From contig VXAI01000163.1 in the NCBI GenBank assembly GCA_013399305.1, positions 1,738,782-1,802,781 on the forward strand: 64,000 bases of DNA. Reading direction: 5' to 3'. Under the pieces are notes generated by a model. It worked only from the letters and a program-made list of their open reading frames with translations, made no database searches and had not been told where the DNA came from. Of this stretch, positions 25,701 through 39,000 are shown piece after piece. A program made the position numbers and the translations under genes. Source of the DNA: Rostratula benghalensis (Eukaryota > Chordata > Aves > Charadriiformes > Rostratulidae). The first letter of the stretch is position 1, and the number at the start of each line of letters is the position of its first letter.

Positions 25701-28700
25701 GGGATGCTCGTATCATTTTGCTGCGGGTCATCATCATCACCAACACTTTTCATTTTTCTTCTCTTTCTTATCTGAGGTGTCTGCTCCCAGACACCAGTTG
25801 AAGTAGTGACTCTGTAGTGTAGAATTTGAGGCTGTGTACTGTTTGGAACAGTTTTATGCTCAGGCTCTCGGACTGCTGCTTTAGTTTTAGGTCCATGCAA
25901 CTCTGAACAATAAAATTTCTTGTGGTTTTCAAAATTTTCCAGTTTTCTGTAACGGTTTCTGCACGTTTCACACTCAAACATTGTTCCTCGCACCTGAGGG
26001 GACTTCTTTGTTTTTTCTAAATTTGATCCCTGTGCCAGGGACTTGCTCCTTTGCAATAAAGATTCATTTGACACGTTACACCCCAGATAACTTTCTTCTA
26101 CAGATCGCGCTGGTCCAAGAACTTGGCTTTCACCAGTAGAAGAATCTTCTATTGCTGCCTGTCTAACAAGGGTCCGAGGATGCCCACCTTGATTCAGCGG
26201 AGTAGCAGGTCCCGATACAAAAACATCATCGTATAAAGAGCCAATTTTATCATCAAACGACTGACTCCCTCGAAGGGGATGAGAGGGAGGTATTACATTT
26301 GGAGGTACTGCTGAGTAACTGGTAGTAGGCATGGAATTGCTTCGTGTTATAGGTAAACAGTCAAGGGACGGTACGGAAAGAAGAAAAACTTGCTTTGATT
26401 TCTCAGTGGGCGTGAAAGGAGACTTTGGTATATCAGAGCTTGAGCTAGTTCTTCTTCCCATGGGCTTTAAATCAAACTGGAAAGAATCCTTAAATATGTA
26501 GGATTTTGGTGAATCTATGCTGCCTCTTCTCGAAAGAGATGTTCTTCTTGGTTTCACACTATCTAACTGTTTGTCATCCACAACAGCTTCATTATCAGAA
26601 ATTAACTTTGAGATACGCTCCTCAAGGGTTTTTGTTGCCATGGGAGGTCGCATTTGGCCTGAGAGAATCATACTTTTTTCGGCACAAACAGTCTGTACCA
26701 CTGATGCTACAACACCGCTTGCTCGTGGCACACAGGGCAGGTTTTTATTTGGATCTTTCTCAGAGGTCAACAATCCCCTTACGAAAGGAGCTGGTGGGCT
26801 CATTGTTTGATCAGCACTTTCAGAACGAGAAAAATAACCAGAATCAGTACTACCTAAACTTCTAGGGCTCAAAAGAGATTTTCCTTGCTGATCTTGGGAA
26901 CCGTCCGTTGCCTGTTGTCTCTGGAGCTGAGCATGCACTGCTCCGACTGCAGATCCCAGCTGTTCCTCCAAGAGGCCCGTTTCTCCTTTCTGATGCTGCT
27001 TTATGTCACTCTCCTTGCATGAGGCTGTATGTGTTAAATTTGACTGAGGAGTTGTCACTTTAAAATCTCCTTTCCTCTGCGCTGCAGCAAGTTCGGGGGC
27101 TGGTTCTGTTACTTTGGGGCTGTCGGCCCTTAACGGAGAAACATTTACAGGATGAACCACTACTTTTGGTAAAGCTGCCCTTACTTGAGGTTCTGTATCA
27201 TGTAGTGAAGAGTCACCTGCTATGCAATCTGGGTTGCTTAATGGAATAGGGCTTCCCTTCCGTGACGTTTCTGCACTCGAAATGACTTTCACTATCTGTG
27301 CAGGTTCCAGTTCTTGGTCATCTTGTCTTTCATCAGCAGTGCCTTCATCTTCACTTTCACCACTCTCTTCCGCGTCTGAATGAATGCTAAGTGCTTTGTC
27401 CGAGTCATGAGACAAGAAGAGGCCACTCGAATCTGGCTGTAGGACAAGTCCAAGTTTGATAGCATGTGCATGAGATTTTTTGTGCTTGTACAGATTGCTT
27501 TTGGTTTTAAAGGAAAACCCACACGTCACGCAAGGATACGGTCGCTCTCCAGTATGGGATCGGATGTGCTTTTGGAGAACACTGGGCTTGGCACAGGCCC
27601 GATTGCAATACTCACAGACGTATTTCCCTAGCTTTTTAGGTTTCTGGTCTTTCAAGAGGTTACATATTTGTTCTACGCCATGGTTTACAACTGATGCTAT
27701 CTGGGCTGAATTATACACAGGACCTATAGACAAGTGTGTTGAACTCGAGGTGCTAATTGACAAAGGTGAGGATGAACTAGCTACTAACTGGCTTTGTGGA
27801 AAAACCTGAGTCACAGTGGTAGATGAGGTTTGAACGACAGATGAAGTTACTGCTATGCTGTATATCTGCTGGACCTTGGGGCTTTCTTGACTCTGCTGTT
27901 GCACCAGCGATCTAGTGAAACTTGGACACATAACAAGCTGGTGATTTTGTTGACTGTTTTTTGTAATAAGGTCTTGTGAATGAGAAACTGATTGGCCTTG
28001 TGCTTGTCCAGTTTTGGTGGTCGTTGCTACATGCACGTTGTTTAACGCAGAGGGGTAGTAGTGAGGTCCAGCTGCAAACTCACGCTGTGACAAAGCGGAC
28101 TGATTTTGGACGCTCATTGTATTGGACGTGAGAGTAGAAGAGGTGCTTACAGTTTTATTTGGTCTCAGTTTCTCTATCTGCATCCCGTGAGGGGGGCACT
28201 CTTGTGCTAAGGTGCTCAGTTCAGGCTCCATAGCTTTCAGTAAGACATCGAATGCAGTATGCGTGCAGGGGGAGGACGTACTGCAATCAACAAAATTAAT
28301 ACATTCATTACTGTCAGTCTTTGTTTTACTTGACGAGGAGTTTGATAGAGACTTCTTCTCTGCTGGGTTCGGTTGGTTTGCATCAGTATCCTCCACCGCC
28401 TGTTTACCCACATCTAAGGACTGATGCGTCAATGAAAGCTTTGTCTGCATTGATGTCTCGGATTTGGTTGTTTCAGCACTTAGCTCGCTGCTGGGTGCTC
28501 CCCCGTTCTGTTTGCTGCACTGACTGCCATTTTGCACGGGCAAGTGATCCTGTGCCGTGGCGTGTTCGGAGGCATCCGGCAGAGCTTTTAGCAGCGAAGG
28601 GTCTACATTTTGCTTAACCTTGGTTTCGGCAGGGCTTCTCAAAGGCGATTTTGGTATTTTTTTCAGATGGTTTTCGGTCACAATCTTTTTTCTTTTCACA

Positions 28701-28746
28701 CCTTTAATTGTATCTTGGGTTCCTCTAGTGCCAGCATCAGTGATTT
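22799..28746 (-). CDS. HIVEP1: HIVEP1 giant coding exon 4 (5948 bp): ZAS1 fingers, C2HC finger, NLS-like patch
   Basis: The frame is open for 1982 codons plus two bases completing a Glu codon. The acceptor is TTTTAACAG at 28747 onward; the donor is AAG/GTACTT at 22799/22798. The VKRKKI segment at 28699 corresponds to human Val48, so that GTG is internal and not a start. In order it shows: a basic N-terminal KKIPKSP motif; a conserved AFDVLLKAMEPELS block; the ZAS1 finger pair near human residue 405; an acidic EESGESEDEG stretch; a conserved STDSGYFSRSES block; a SLSRRGSIDS serine-rich region; a C2HC finger; a PPKKKRIR basic patch that could be a nuclear localisation signal; and a conserved SFTWCYLL motif near the 3' end. 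Long stretches are Ser/Thr/Gln-rich and probably disordered. No frameshift or stop is seen. A single huge exon is normal for HIVEP genes. Confidence 0.97.
25907..25972 (-). other. HIVEP1: Central C2HC-type zinc finger
   Basis: The segment CETCRNRYRKLENFENH followed by KKFYC gives two Cys, one His and a final Cys, the C2HC arrangement found between the two ZAS domains of HIVEP proteins. It is essentially identical to the human finger. Its role is less clear than that of the ZAS fingers; protein contact has been considered for this type. It is preceded by RGTMFE and followed by SELHGPKTK, both conserved. Confidence 0.93.
27464..27625 (-). other. HIVEP1: ZAS1 domain: first C2H2 zinc-finger pair
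   Basis: Two adjacent C2H2 fingers are encoded here. The first reads CEYCNRACAKPSVL then KHIRSH. The TGERPYP linker follows, then CVTCGFSFKTKSNL and KHKKSHAH. All zinc ligands are present. The sequence is almost identical to human HIVEP1 ZAS1, including the KPSVL and FKTKSN segments that contact DNA in this family. This pair binds kappaB-like sites on its own. Confidence 0.96.
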
Positions 28747-31700
28747 CTGTTAAAACACAAAGAGAATAAAAAAGAATATTAAAACTGGATAACGTAGTGT
28801 ATTTTTATTTATAACATGTTATCATCTCTAAGTTTCAACAACAAATCCTGCAGCAAAAAGACTGTCCATTTCTCCAGTCTCCAGTATTTTTTTAACAGTA
28901 ATTGTATCTTAGTGAAGATCTATTTAGTTTTCATCTAAAAGACCAGTGCTTTCTACCTGATGCTGTAAGACATTACAAAACTAATTCACTATAGGAAAAG
29001 CTTCAAAGAAAACGTACGAAAAGAAAAGCTACTAAAAGAATATTTCAGGATTTATAGCAACTCTTTTTCAGATAAAGTAAAAAGAAAGCGCTCTCTTGCA
29101 TTCGTTTAAAAATCAAATCATTATAGCAGGAAAACGAAGAACCAAGACACAAATCTGTTTTCAAGTCATGTTTGTCACTTTTTCCATCTATATGTTGCAG
29201 TAGTCAAGGGAAGCAGACAACTTCCTCATGGTTATATTTGTAAGTAGATTTATCATGGAAATGGCACAACCACCCACACCATCTGTCAAATACTGTATTT
29301 CAGAGCTCCAATTACTGAACTTCAATAGCATTTCAGATGAGCAACTACTGTGGATGAATAAAATCAGTCACACTTAAATGATTTTCTATTTGTGCATCAT
29401 GAAACAAAATAAACTAAATTTGAATTATTTCATTACTAGCTACACTTGTTGCTGATTTTAAGCAGGTAGGCACGCAGAGTTTCAGGGGTGTGATGAAAAC
29501 CAAATGAACTGGAATATTATTCAGCAGAAAAATTTCACAGCAAGTACTCAAATTTGTACAAAGTACAACTTCTACAACAAAAAAAAATACATATAGACTG
29601 AATTTCAATGTTGATGCTTACATGTTTATTTTTTAATAGATACCTGATGTTACTCACCTTTGTTTACCTCAATAGTGAGGTATTTACTCTGATAGCTAAT
29701 TTTTTTTTTTTTAACTTCTCTCCTAACATCCACTCAGACATAGCAACTGCCTCAGCTACCATCACTGGCAGCACAGAGGAAGCCAGATAGTAAATGAATG
29801 TAAATCTATTTTCTTAAGCTTCTACAACTCACGAGCCTGTTAGCCAAAACCATATTTGCCTGATTGCAGCTGCATTCACCTTTTGGGAAGCATTACTGAG
29901 TAACTCCACACAGTGTGTTTTCACGTACATACGGTTAGTTGGGAACAGAGGTTCATGTGCACTTCAAGGTAAAGAACAGCTTTAAGACTGCATAAAGGGA
30001 CAAAATTCTCACAGTCAACTTGACAAGAAGCTAAATGGAGAAAGCTCATACTTCCCAGTACCCATCAGCCCTACGGCCCCCTGTGAGTGGCACGAGGACT
30101 ATCCTCTTGCAGAAACACCATCTGGCTTCTATAGCGTGCTGGGAGGAAAGCCAACACATGGAGTGCATCTGACAAGAGATACTGGAGCTGAGGAATCCAG
30201 GGTGCAATTCCTGCTCCATGTACAGAAAATCCAGGCAATGCCTAAAGCATGCCTAGCAGAAGAAAATGTAAAGTGACCAGTAGGAAGATGTTACGTTTTC
30301 TCCATGCCCAAAGCATAAACCCGCTGGGATGTGTGCTAATTCCAGACATTTGGAAGTTCAAAATCCCATTTCCAACTTGATGCCAACTAAATGAGTACAC
30401 ACATACTCATTTAGGATGAATGGATATTCAGGAGATTTCCTTGCAAACTGAAAGATTAAAGATTACACATCACATATAACGTATTGCAAATGTGGAAGTT
30501 CTGTAGAACCTGACCTATTCCTCTCAGAGCCCAGCTAGAGGAAATTTATTTGTGAAGAATAAGAGAGTCTTTCTTCACATTCTGCAGCCCTATAAGAGAG
30601 ACACTGGAATCCCTTGTCAGAACCACTGGCTCCGAATCCCGGTTATGGGAATTTCGTACTCCTTTTGTACACCCAGAAAGACCTTTCTGTAGCGATTGTT
30701 CACTTAACCTTAAAGCAAATTTTACATTTATTGCTTTATCACCAAACCCTATTCATATTAGACTGGATTTAACATATTCAAAGCTGAGCAGTCTTCCATC
30801 GAAATGTTTTGTCCTTCCTGATGCTTCACAATTAAACAAGTGGCTTACACTAATAAGTTACCGTCAATATGGAGATTTCTTTACAATTCATACTCTAGTG
30901 CAACTGTTTTTACTTCAGTAACAACAAGAAACAGTTTTAGGCAAATCAAAGGGAAAATAACAAGGTAATTATATAAAAGGGTGCTTTTAGCCATGGTTTG
31001 GTGATCTCTCTGAAGCACGGCCACATTAATTGAGCGTAAGTAATTTGGTTCCTTTTATGTGCACGCTGTAGCTTTTATCCCATCACAATCACGCCTCCAC
31101 ACTGATCATACCGCCGCTGCTTGTACCGGAGCGCGACGGCAAGAGCTGGGGAGATTACACACAGCTAGGGAGGTAAGAGCACCAGGAATTGCCAACAGCC
31201 AAGCAGGCAAACATACACAAAAAGACTAGGGTGTTTCATACCGCAGCAATTCAACAATCAGACGATATGCTGCTTCCTGATGCCTCAGAATATTAAACAA
31301 CTAATATTTCCGGCTTTCAACCAGTGCAGAGGAACAAGCGTACTCAACCTGCACCATGCTAGTGAACCAGAAACCAACACAGCTGAAAGATGTAATTCAG
31401 CTTAAGAAAGCTTTAAAGAAAGTGAAAATATATCCCCAATCTACCGATCAAAAAAAAAAAAATGAATTCATAATGAATTCAAGATCAGAATTTTCCATAA
31501 TCTATTTACTGCTATACTTTCTGAAAATGTTTTAAAATGTACTTTCTTAACACATCTTAACTACATATCTTAACAACAGGTTATGTCCTGTGCTCTACCT
31601 TACTCCTGGATAATTTAGAAATCCTTATTATTAATGGAAATGTTCACCTTATGTTTGCTAACCACCAAATTTCTAGCATATTTGGGGGAAAAAATGAATT

Positions 31701-34489
31701 CCTGACAACTTCATTTCACTTATTTTTAGCTTTTTCTTCCGTTTGTGTAAGTCTTCCTTATGTATTTCCAGTTTATGCTGAAGACATTCCATTTCACGTT
31801 TGTTAATCTGCAGCTTCGTGCCTGCACAAAGATCAACCGCATCAGTATTTCCAGAGGCAACAACAAAACTGGCGGAAAGCATCAGTCCCAGAATGCTAAA
31901 TACTCCTCTGCCTTTCAGAGGAGGCAAACTTTCAGGAGCAGGATAACTTGCCAGGGCTCGGGACCCACATCAACAAGCTGACACTGAACAAAGAGAACGT
32001 CAAAAAATCCTGATGTGAAGGGAAAATAGGAAGTTGATCGGCTTTTGTTTATCTCCCTGCCACTCTGCGCGCTCTGCTCACCTCCCTCTGCAATCACAAA
32101 GCCCTTCTCATCCCTTCAGTGGTAATTCCCCATTTTCTTCAGGTGGTGAAGTGGTGGTGTTGAGAGGTGCCGTCGCCTCTATCAGCTGTCTGAGAAGTAT
32201 CTTTTTCATAAGCTGCATTACATCAGGCAGGATTAAATTACCCAGCCCAAGAGGAGAGGTAACTATGCCATTGTGCTCAGCACCTCACTTTTCACGTCCC
32301 AGGGACACCGGTGCATCTCCCTCAAGCTTTGCCTGCTTGGCTTTGTTCTGCTTTGCCACCAGGACTCTCTGTTTGATTCTTTTGCTTCGATATGAATTCT
32401 GCACTCAAAACATGACAAGAAAAACCGGTGTTTCTAAACATGACTTTGTTCACCTATAATTTCTCTGCTGCACTTTGCACAGGAAATAGAGCAAAAGAAC
32501 ACAAGTGTGGTGGTGTAGATAGCAATCAGGCAGAGTAACTCATGCAGCAAATAAAGGAAAGGCATAAGTGATCTGATTTTTTCTTCCGTAGCATTCACTG
32601 GTGAACTAGACACTGTCTTGACAAAATGATCTCAATGGTTTTGTTTAAGTAACTTTCAGAACTGCCTGTCTCAAAGCCTACGTGTTATTATAACACCCAC
32701 TCTCTTTCTCTCCCTTCTAACAGAGCTACGTGCTTGTACTTTAAAAGAAGGAAGAGAATAAGAGGGAACCGAAGCAAGGCACCAAGCTCCCTTCTCAGTC
32801 CTACCCTGTGAAACATGGAACAAGCAACCAATACCCACCCCTACAGTCTGAAAAGCAGCACAATTTTAATCTCATGTCCACACGTTATGCTGCAGAATTT
32901 AAAAAAGACAATCACTGTAGGCTTACACATCAAGACCATGTTTTCAAATCCAAGAGCCTGAACTTCAGCTCCTAAGCCTGTACTTTGCTCCCAGGACACT
33001 GCAAGTAAGATCAAGAGCCTTCTGAAAGCGTTCAAATATAAATTGATGCCTTAAACGTAAAACTAAAAGGTTACTCTGACACCTAACAATGGTAGGGATT
33101 CAAAGGTGGAAGGCTTTTCAAAAGAGAGAGACTGTTACTAAGGATCTAATTCTGATTAAAGCTGAGCTTTCAATTGTCTTTAGATATTCAAAATATTCTC
33201 ATTCTTTACATCCCATACTTATGTAATTTGGATTTGACTGAAACTATCGAAAGCACTCATGAATCACTCCACTGGGTCTATTTCCATGAATAAGTAAAGA
33301 ATGTGATTATGAGATACAGAAATAAGTCTTGCCAGAAATACAAGGCCAACAGAACTTACATTAAATGCAGCAGGGAATAACTAAACTTTAATTTTTTATT
33401 AAATTCGCTCTTTGGCTGCATACTACCTGCTACATGCTAAGTACAGCCATAAATAAAAGGAAAAAACCAACCAAACAAAACTCTTCTGATAACATAAACC
33501 ACATATACAACTAACAATCAACAAAAGATTTGAATGAGATTAACCCAAGTGCCATGCTCTATTTTAAGCACAAATAGGATTTGAAAGTCAGTCTCCAACA
33601 ATTTTAATGGTTTTATTTCAGGTGCCTATCTTCAGCCTTCCTGAGCTGGCCACATGGTGGACGCTGCCTATTTCAGAGGTCAGGAGGCAAGTCTAAGAAC
33701 TTGGGGCTCTCCAAGTCAGCAGTGATATTTTAAAACCTTGGTCAGTAGGCTTAATCTATCACTTAAGAGCTTCTACTGCTGAAAACACCAGTTGAAACAC
33801 ATCCTTAAAAACCACTCGATCTGCACATAAAGCACAATGTGATACTAATTCATTAAAGAAAGGTGAAGGGGGAGCTTTGACATTCAAAGGTTAAAGTGGT
33901 CTAATAGGGATTAGATCAAGTGTTCATCTTTTGTTTGTATCTGCAAACACTGGACCATTCCATAAAGCATTGATAGAGTAAGTATACTTTCATTATTTCA
34001 TCCTGTCTGTAAACACATGATTATTTTTCTTGCTATTTTTAACAGACATCATTAAGCTCTGGGTTGATATGTGACCCAGCACAGGCATTGTACAGGCTGT
34101 CAGCAAGGTTTCCCAGTCCTCTTTTAAGGGTCATTTCACACCAAGTTTTCATTCTGGAAAGGCTATTGTATTAGCATAATTTCTCATTATTACACAAAAT
34201 AGCAAAAGTGCTACTAACAGAAGCTCCAGGAAAGTTGCACCTGTGTTAATATGTGGTACCAGCACTCATTTGAGTAGTGCCATTAGCCTCAATGACAGAA
34301 TGCATTTCTGTAAAGTCAAATTAAATTTTAATGCTCTCTACCATCACACTCTGGCAAGCCCAGAAAATCAGTGTATTTCAAGTTTATACATTAAAAGGTA
34401 ATTGCAGAAAAAATGTATACACCAAAAAATCATACCTAGTACCTCTACTGCTAAGTCAGTTTCCCAAATTTAAAAATCAGTATTTCCTA

Positions 34490-35310
34490 ACATCCATCAT
34501 AAGATAATTCAGGTGGGAAAAGACCTCATCAAATCTATAGTTCAACCTCCTGCTCAAATCAGTGCCAGCTATGGGATCTGACCAGGGTCCCTAGGACTTT
34601 GTCCAGTAGGCTCTTGGAAACCTCCAAGGAGAAAGTACACAGCCTCTGTGAGCAACATCTTGTACTCCTTGACTGTCCTCATGGAGAACAAGCTAGTCCG
34701 TGCCTCTCCTGTTTCAACTTCTCACAGGCCAAGTGTTCGAGCCCTGATGGTTGTGCTGTCCCAATGCCGAACTCTCTCCAGGTTTCTGATGTTCTATCTG
34801 CACTGCAGGGCCCACAACTGGAGACAGTTGTCTAAGGATTGCTGAGTAGGGGAAGATAGTCCCTTCCCTTGATCTCCTGATTGAACTTTCCTTCATACAG
34901 GCCAGGATGTGGCGTCCCTTGCTGCCAGCTGTGCTTCTGGCTCGTGTCCAGCTCACTGCCCACCACACCACCATAGACCTTTCCACAGAGCTGCTCCCTG
35001 GTCAGTGAATCCCCAGTTGGTCTCACTGCAGGTCACCTGTCATCCAGGTGCAGGGATTTGCATTTCCACCTGTTGAAACCAGGCTTATTACACTTCTGGT
35101 TATCCACCTATCCAAACCATAACACCCTAACTTGGACACAAGAATATAGTCAGAGATAGTGTTAAAAGTCTTGTTAAAGTCAAGGTAAAAAACCTATATC
35201 CACTGCTCTCTTCCTCATCCCCAAATCTAGTCATTTTTATAATAGAAGCCTTTTTATCATAGCCATTTTATCACAGTTTTCATCAATTTCTGTTGTTATG
35301 AGATTGGAAT
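34490..35310 (-). mobile_element. Degenerate CR1 LINE fragment
   Basis: The plus strand reads like the reverse complement of the 3' part of avian CR1. Recognisable landmarks are GACCAGGGTCCCTAGGAC, AACCTCCAAGGAGA, TGACTGTCCTCATGG, and further on AAGTCAAGGTAAAAAACC with TCCACTGCTCTCTTCC. It is old and much mutated, with no open reading frame. The right boundary is approximate. Confidence 0.75.
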
Positions 35311-35869
35311 ACACAAAGATCTGAAGGTCTGCAAAGTACTTTTGCTCACATTTATACCCAATACACTATTTTCATGCTTCTATAGTTCTTCATCTGAGTA
35401 AGTCATCTGGATCAAAACACATACCAGTGATACACTCTCCAGCTACATGGGGAATAGCATCCCCCAGAAATCCCAATTTTTTCTATTTTCTTTTTGCTTA
35501 ATTTCTTTTCCCATTCCAACTTCAACCACCAAACAAATCACATCAGTAAATTCTGTGCACAATTCATCTCACTGATGGCAAAAATAACAGGCATCTCAAC
35601 AAAAGCAGTGCAATCTAAAAATGTTCACTTTGTTCCACCTGATGCTTCAGTGTAACTACAGATGTGGCTAGCATAGCTTTATACCTTCATATGCAATTTA
35701 TAGGTGTTCAAATAAATACATTCCAAGGAATACCCATATGATTAGCTACCAAAACCAAGTGAGATTTAAAATCAGGCAAAAATCGTTCAATCAAGTTGAG
35801 TATAAACTGTAATGTTCAAACTATACAACCTACTGTTTCCAAATACTCTACATTACCAGGAGTGAATTA

Positions 35870-36002
35870 TCATAGAATCATAGAATGGTTAGAGTTGGAG
35901 GGAATCTTAAAGATCATCCAGTTCCAACCCCCCTGCCATGGGCAGGGACACCTCCCACTAGAGCAGGTTCCTCAAAGCCCCATCCAGCCTGGCCTGGGGG
36001 CG
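35870..36002 (-). mobile_element. CR1 LINE 3' end fragment
   Basis: It begins TCATAGAATCATAGAATGG, the reverse complement of the CR1 terminal octamer repeat, and continues through GATCATCCAGTTCCAACC and GCCATGGGCAGGGACACC to CATCCAGCCTGGCCTGG. This is a standard short, 5'-truncated avian CR1 copy of moderate age. Confidence 0.93.
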
Positions 36003-39000
36003 GGCAATTGTCACTTTGAAGGTAACACTGGGAAAAGGGAGAAGTATTTCTTGTCTTTAAGTAACATCTTCCTGAGATAACAGGCCTGCCTATATTTCAA
36101 ATGAACCTGAGAGAGACAAGAGCTGGGATGGGAGTTTGGAAGAGGCTACTCAGACCCCATGTCTCAGCATCCCTCTCACCAGCGTTTGAGTTGCACAGAA
36201 ACACTAATGCTGAAAGGGCAGAATAACTTTCTGGACTGACTGAAGCCAGGATAAACAGATACTGAAATATGGCACTCATTAATTTAAAACATAAAAGTTT
36301 CTTCCCCAAGAATCAAGAATATTTACAACCTAGTAAGTGAAATAAAGGAAATGATAGGTTTAGAGGTGCAGCTGCAGAGAAAGGCATGTTGTGAGCTACT
36401 CCTCAGGCACTTCATGAAATACTAAGGCACCATTAGCGAGGGCAGAGTGGATTAGCTTTGTAAATTGTGCAATAACTCTTTAGCATAAGGTAAGCGAGAC
36501 ACCTTTGCCCCAAGGCACACACCCTGGAGTTATCAGGGAGCTCCCCTGTGATACAGTTTCATCCCAGACATGAGAGCCTGCCAACTCTTGTTTGGCCTTG
36601 GGATAGGTGAAGACTAAAGGACGTGTTGCACTCTGGGGCTGTCTTTCTGACGGCTTCTTTTCAAGCCATGGCTACTCACATGGAGATAACCTTGACGTTG
36701 AGGTGAGACTTCTGTTAGGGTTTAAGGACATAACTACTTTATGCTAACGAGATCAAGATAGATCTTTATATGAGTATAAAAGAGAACACTATGATAGCTA
36801 ACATCCAGCAATCCTAGCCTGAGAAGTTCTTCCTTGCCGAGTACTCTAAAGACACAAAGAAAGTCAGGACACCTCCCTAAAGGCAAATTAAGGAGCTCCC
36901 AGTAACAGCCTAAGAAGAAACCAGTTCCACCATGGAAGAATAAAGCTGTTTAAATATAAATATAACCAGGTAGAGAAAGTATGTTGCCAGAAATTAACTA
37001 AAATACCTCAGGGACATCTGGTAATCTTCCTAGAATGTCAGGCAATGTTGTGAACAGTTTCACAACTAGGTTATCTGTTTCCAAGTTAAGGATTATCACT
37101 TATTACTGGGAAGTCAGGATCCAGCTAATAAATCATTAGAACAACTTCTATCCCTTACGCACAGAAAAAGAAAGGCCATTAAAACAGAATTATGGAAGGG
37201 CTCATGAAACACCCACCAGTTTAAGGGTTATCAGCAATGAGCAACTGCTATCTGGTCGGATGAGATACTGAATATAAAATCCCCAAACACGAGTCTGAGG
37301 GGAAAAAACAGAAATGAAAGGAACAAGATGCTAACTAAACTCTTTGCACATAATGATGTTCAAACAGAACAAGCTCCTTAGATGTATTCTCTGCATTTCT
37401 TTAATATAATCTTCCATGTGAAAAGCAGGGATCAAATGGAGCAATTTCCATACTGCCTGTAGCAACTGAAGAGAAATGAAGAGCAGCAAAGAGCTCAGAT
37501 CTAACAACCATACTATTTAAAAACAGAGAAAGGAATAGGAGTTCTGGCAAAGCAGTAGGAAAAGTCTTACAGAGCAGGCCTTTCTCTGAGGACTAAATGG
37601 TGCTGTGAACATGACAAAAGCAGGAGAAGTTGATTTAATGGAAATCTAGACACAAGGAATGTCCTAACATTGGTCTGGTGTGCCAGAGGTGGGAAGGGTG
37701 ATCTCCCCCAGGGTAAGTTTGCTTCGGTGTCAGTGGGAGGTCCTCAATGCAGAGACCTCTGAGCTACTCAGAGCTCTTTCCTTTCCCCAGAGCTGCTTGT
37801 CCTTTTCCAGAGACATGTACAGTCTCTCTTTCCTCCCTCCCACATATACACCTGTGCCACCTTCTTAGGAGGTTCCATCCTGGTCAGCTAGTAGCCTATA
37901 ACTACCAGGCAGTGGTACGCTGTACCTAACTCACCATCCATCTCTATACTATGCTTTCCCTTCGGTAGAAGGCTAAATGAGCTAAAGGAGTATCTGGAAA
38001 GTATTAAAAAAACTACTCATTACTCACAAGCAAGGCAGACTACAAGGAAGTGAACAAGTGAAAAATTTTGCATTTCCACAATTGGCTTGCTCCCAGCTCA
38101 TATCAACTAAAATTAGCAACCTACTGCATTTACTACGCACACGGAGGTACGCCTCTTGGAATTAGCTAATCCTTTAGCTCAGCATCCTCCCACCACAAAA
38201 ATAAACTTGTTCTGGCCTCACATTTTAGAAACTTGCAAGAAATCCTTCTATTCATTAAAGCATGGCCAAGCTCAAAATGTTACTGCATCTGAAAAGACAG
38301 CCACTGATTTCACAACACACTGTACCAAGATTTGGAATAGCCACCTCCCATTTGTTATCAGGAAGAAGCTTTTTCACCAATCGTTTTACAAAGTTAATTT
38401 GTATAATGTCCCTTTGAAAATGATACTTGCAGGTTTGAATCTCTTTTGCTGAACTGTCACTCAAAAAACTTGCTATACTTGTCAGAAAAAGTCAAAATAC
38501 TATTACTTTAACATCCCATTAATGCCTTAACCAAGTTCTCAAAATAGCTCCAAAGGATGAAATGTTCAATTTGAAACTGTAAATCTGTTTGTCTGCCTGT
38601 CAAAACAATACCAGTGCTTGCTGTGTCTAGCACCAGCAGTGGATTTACCAAGCAGATTTCAGCTGCTCATAGTCTAAACTAAATGTACTAACCAAAAAAA
38701 ATTAAAATAGAAATAAGAGATAGAGATATTGAGTCACAACCCAGGAGGTTTACAGGAGCCAGAAAACTTCCCATCTTCTAACATTGTTTCTCAGAGCAAA
38801 GAACATGTAAACACCTCCATTTTTATCAGTTTGCCCCCACTGGTAAAATGAGGACATTAAAACGTACTTAACTATTGAAGACAAAAGGAATGAAGAATGA
38901 AGTTAAATGATATCAGAGACTATTCCTGCTCCCACAGAAGTCAGGAGGGTTTTCTCACTGTCCTTGGTGGGCACAATCCCCTGCACTGAATGTGCCTGCA

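Noticed and set aside
31673..32459. Moderate open frames on both strands (up to 141 codons)
   Set aside because: No similarity or domain was recognised, and the composition looks like intron sequence.
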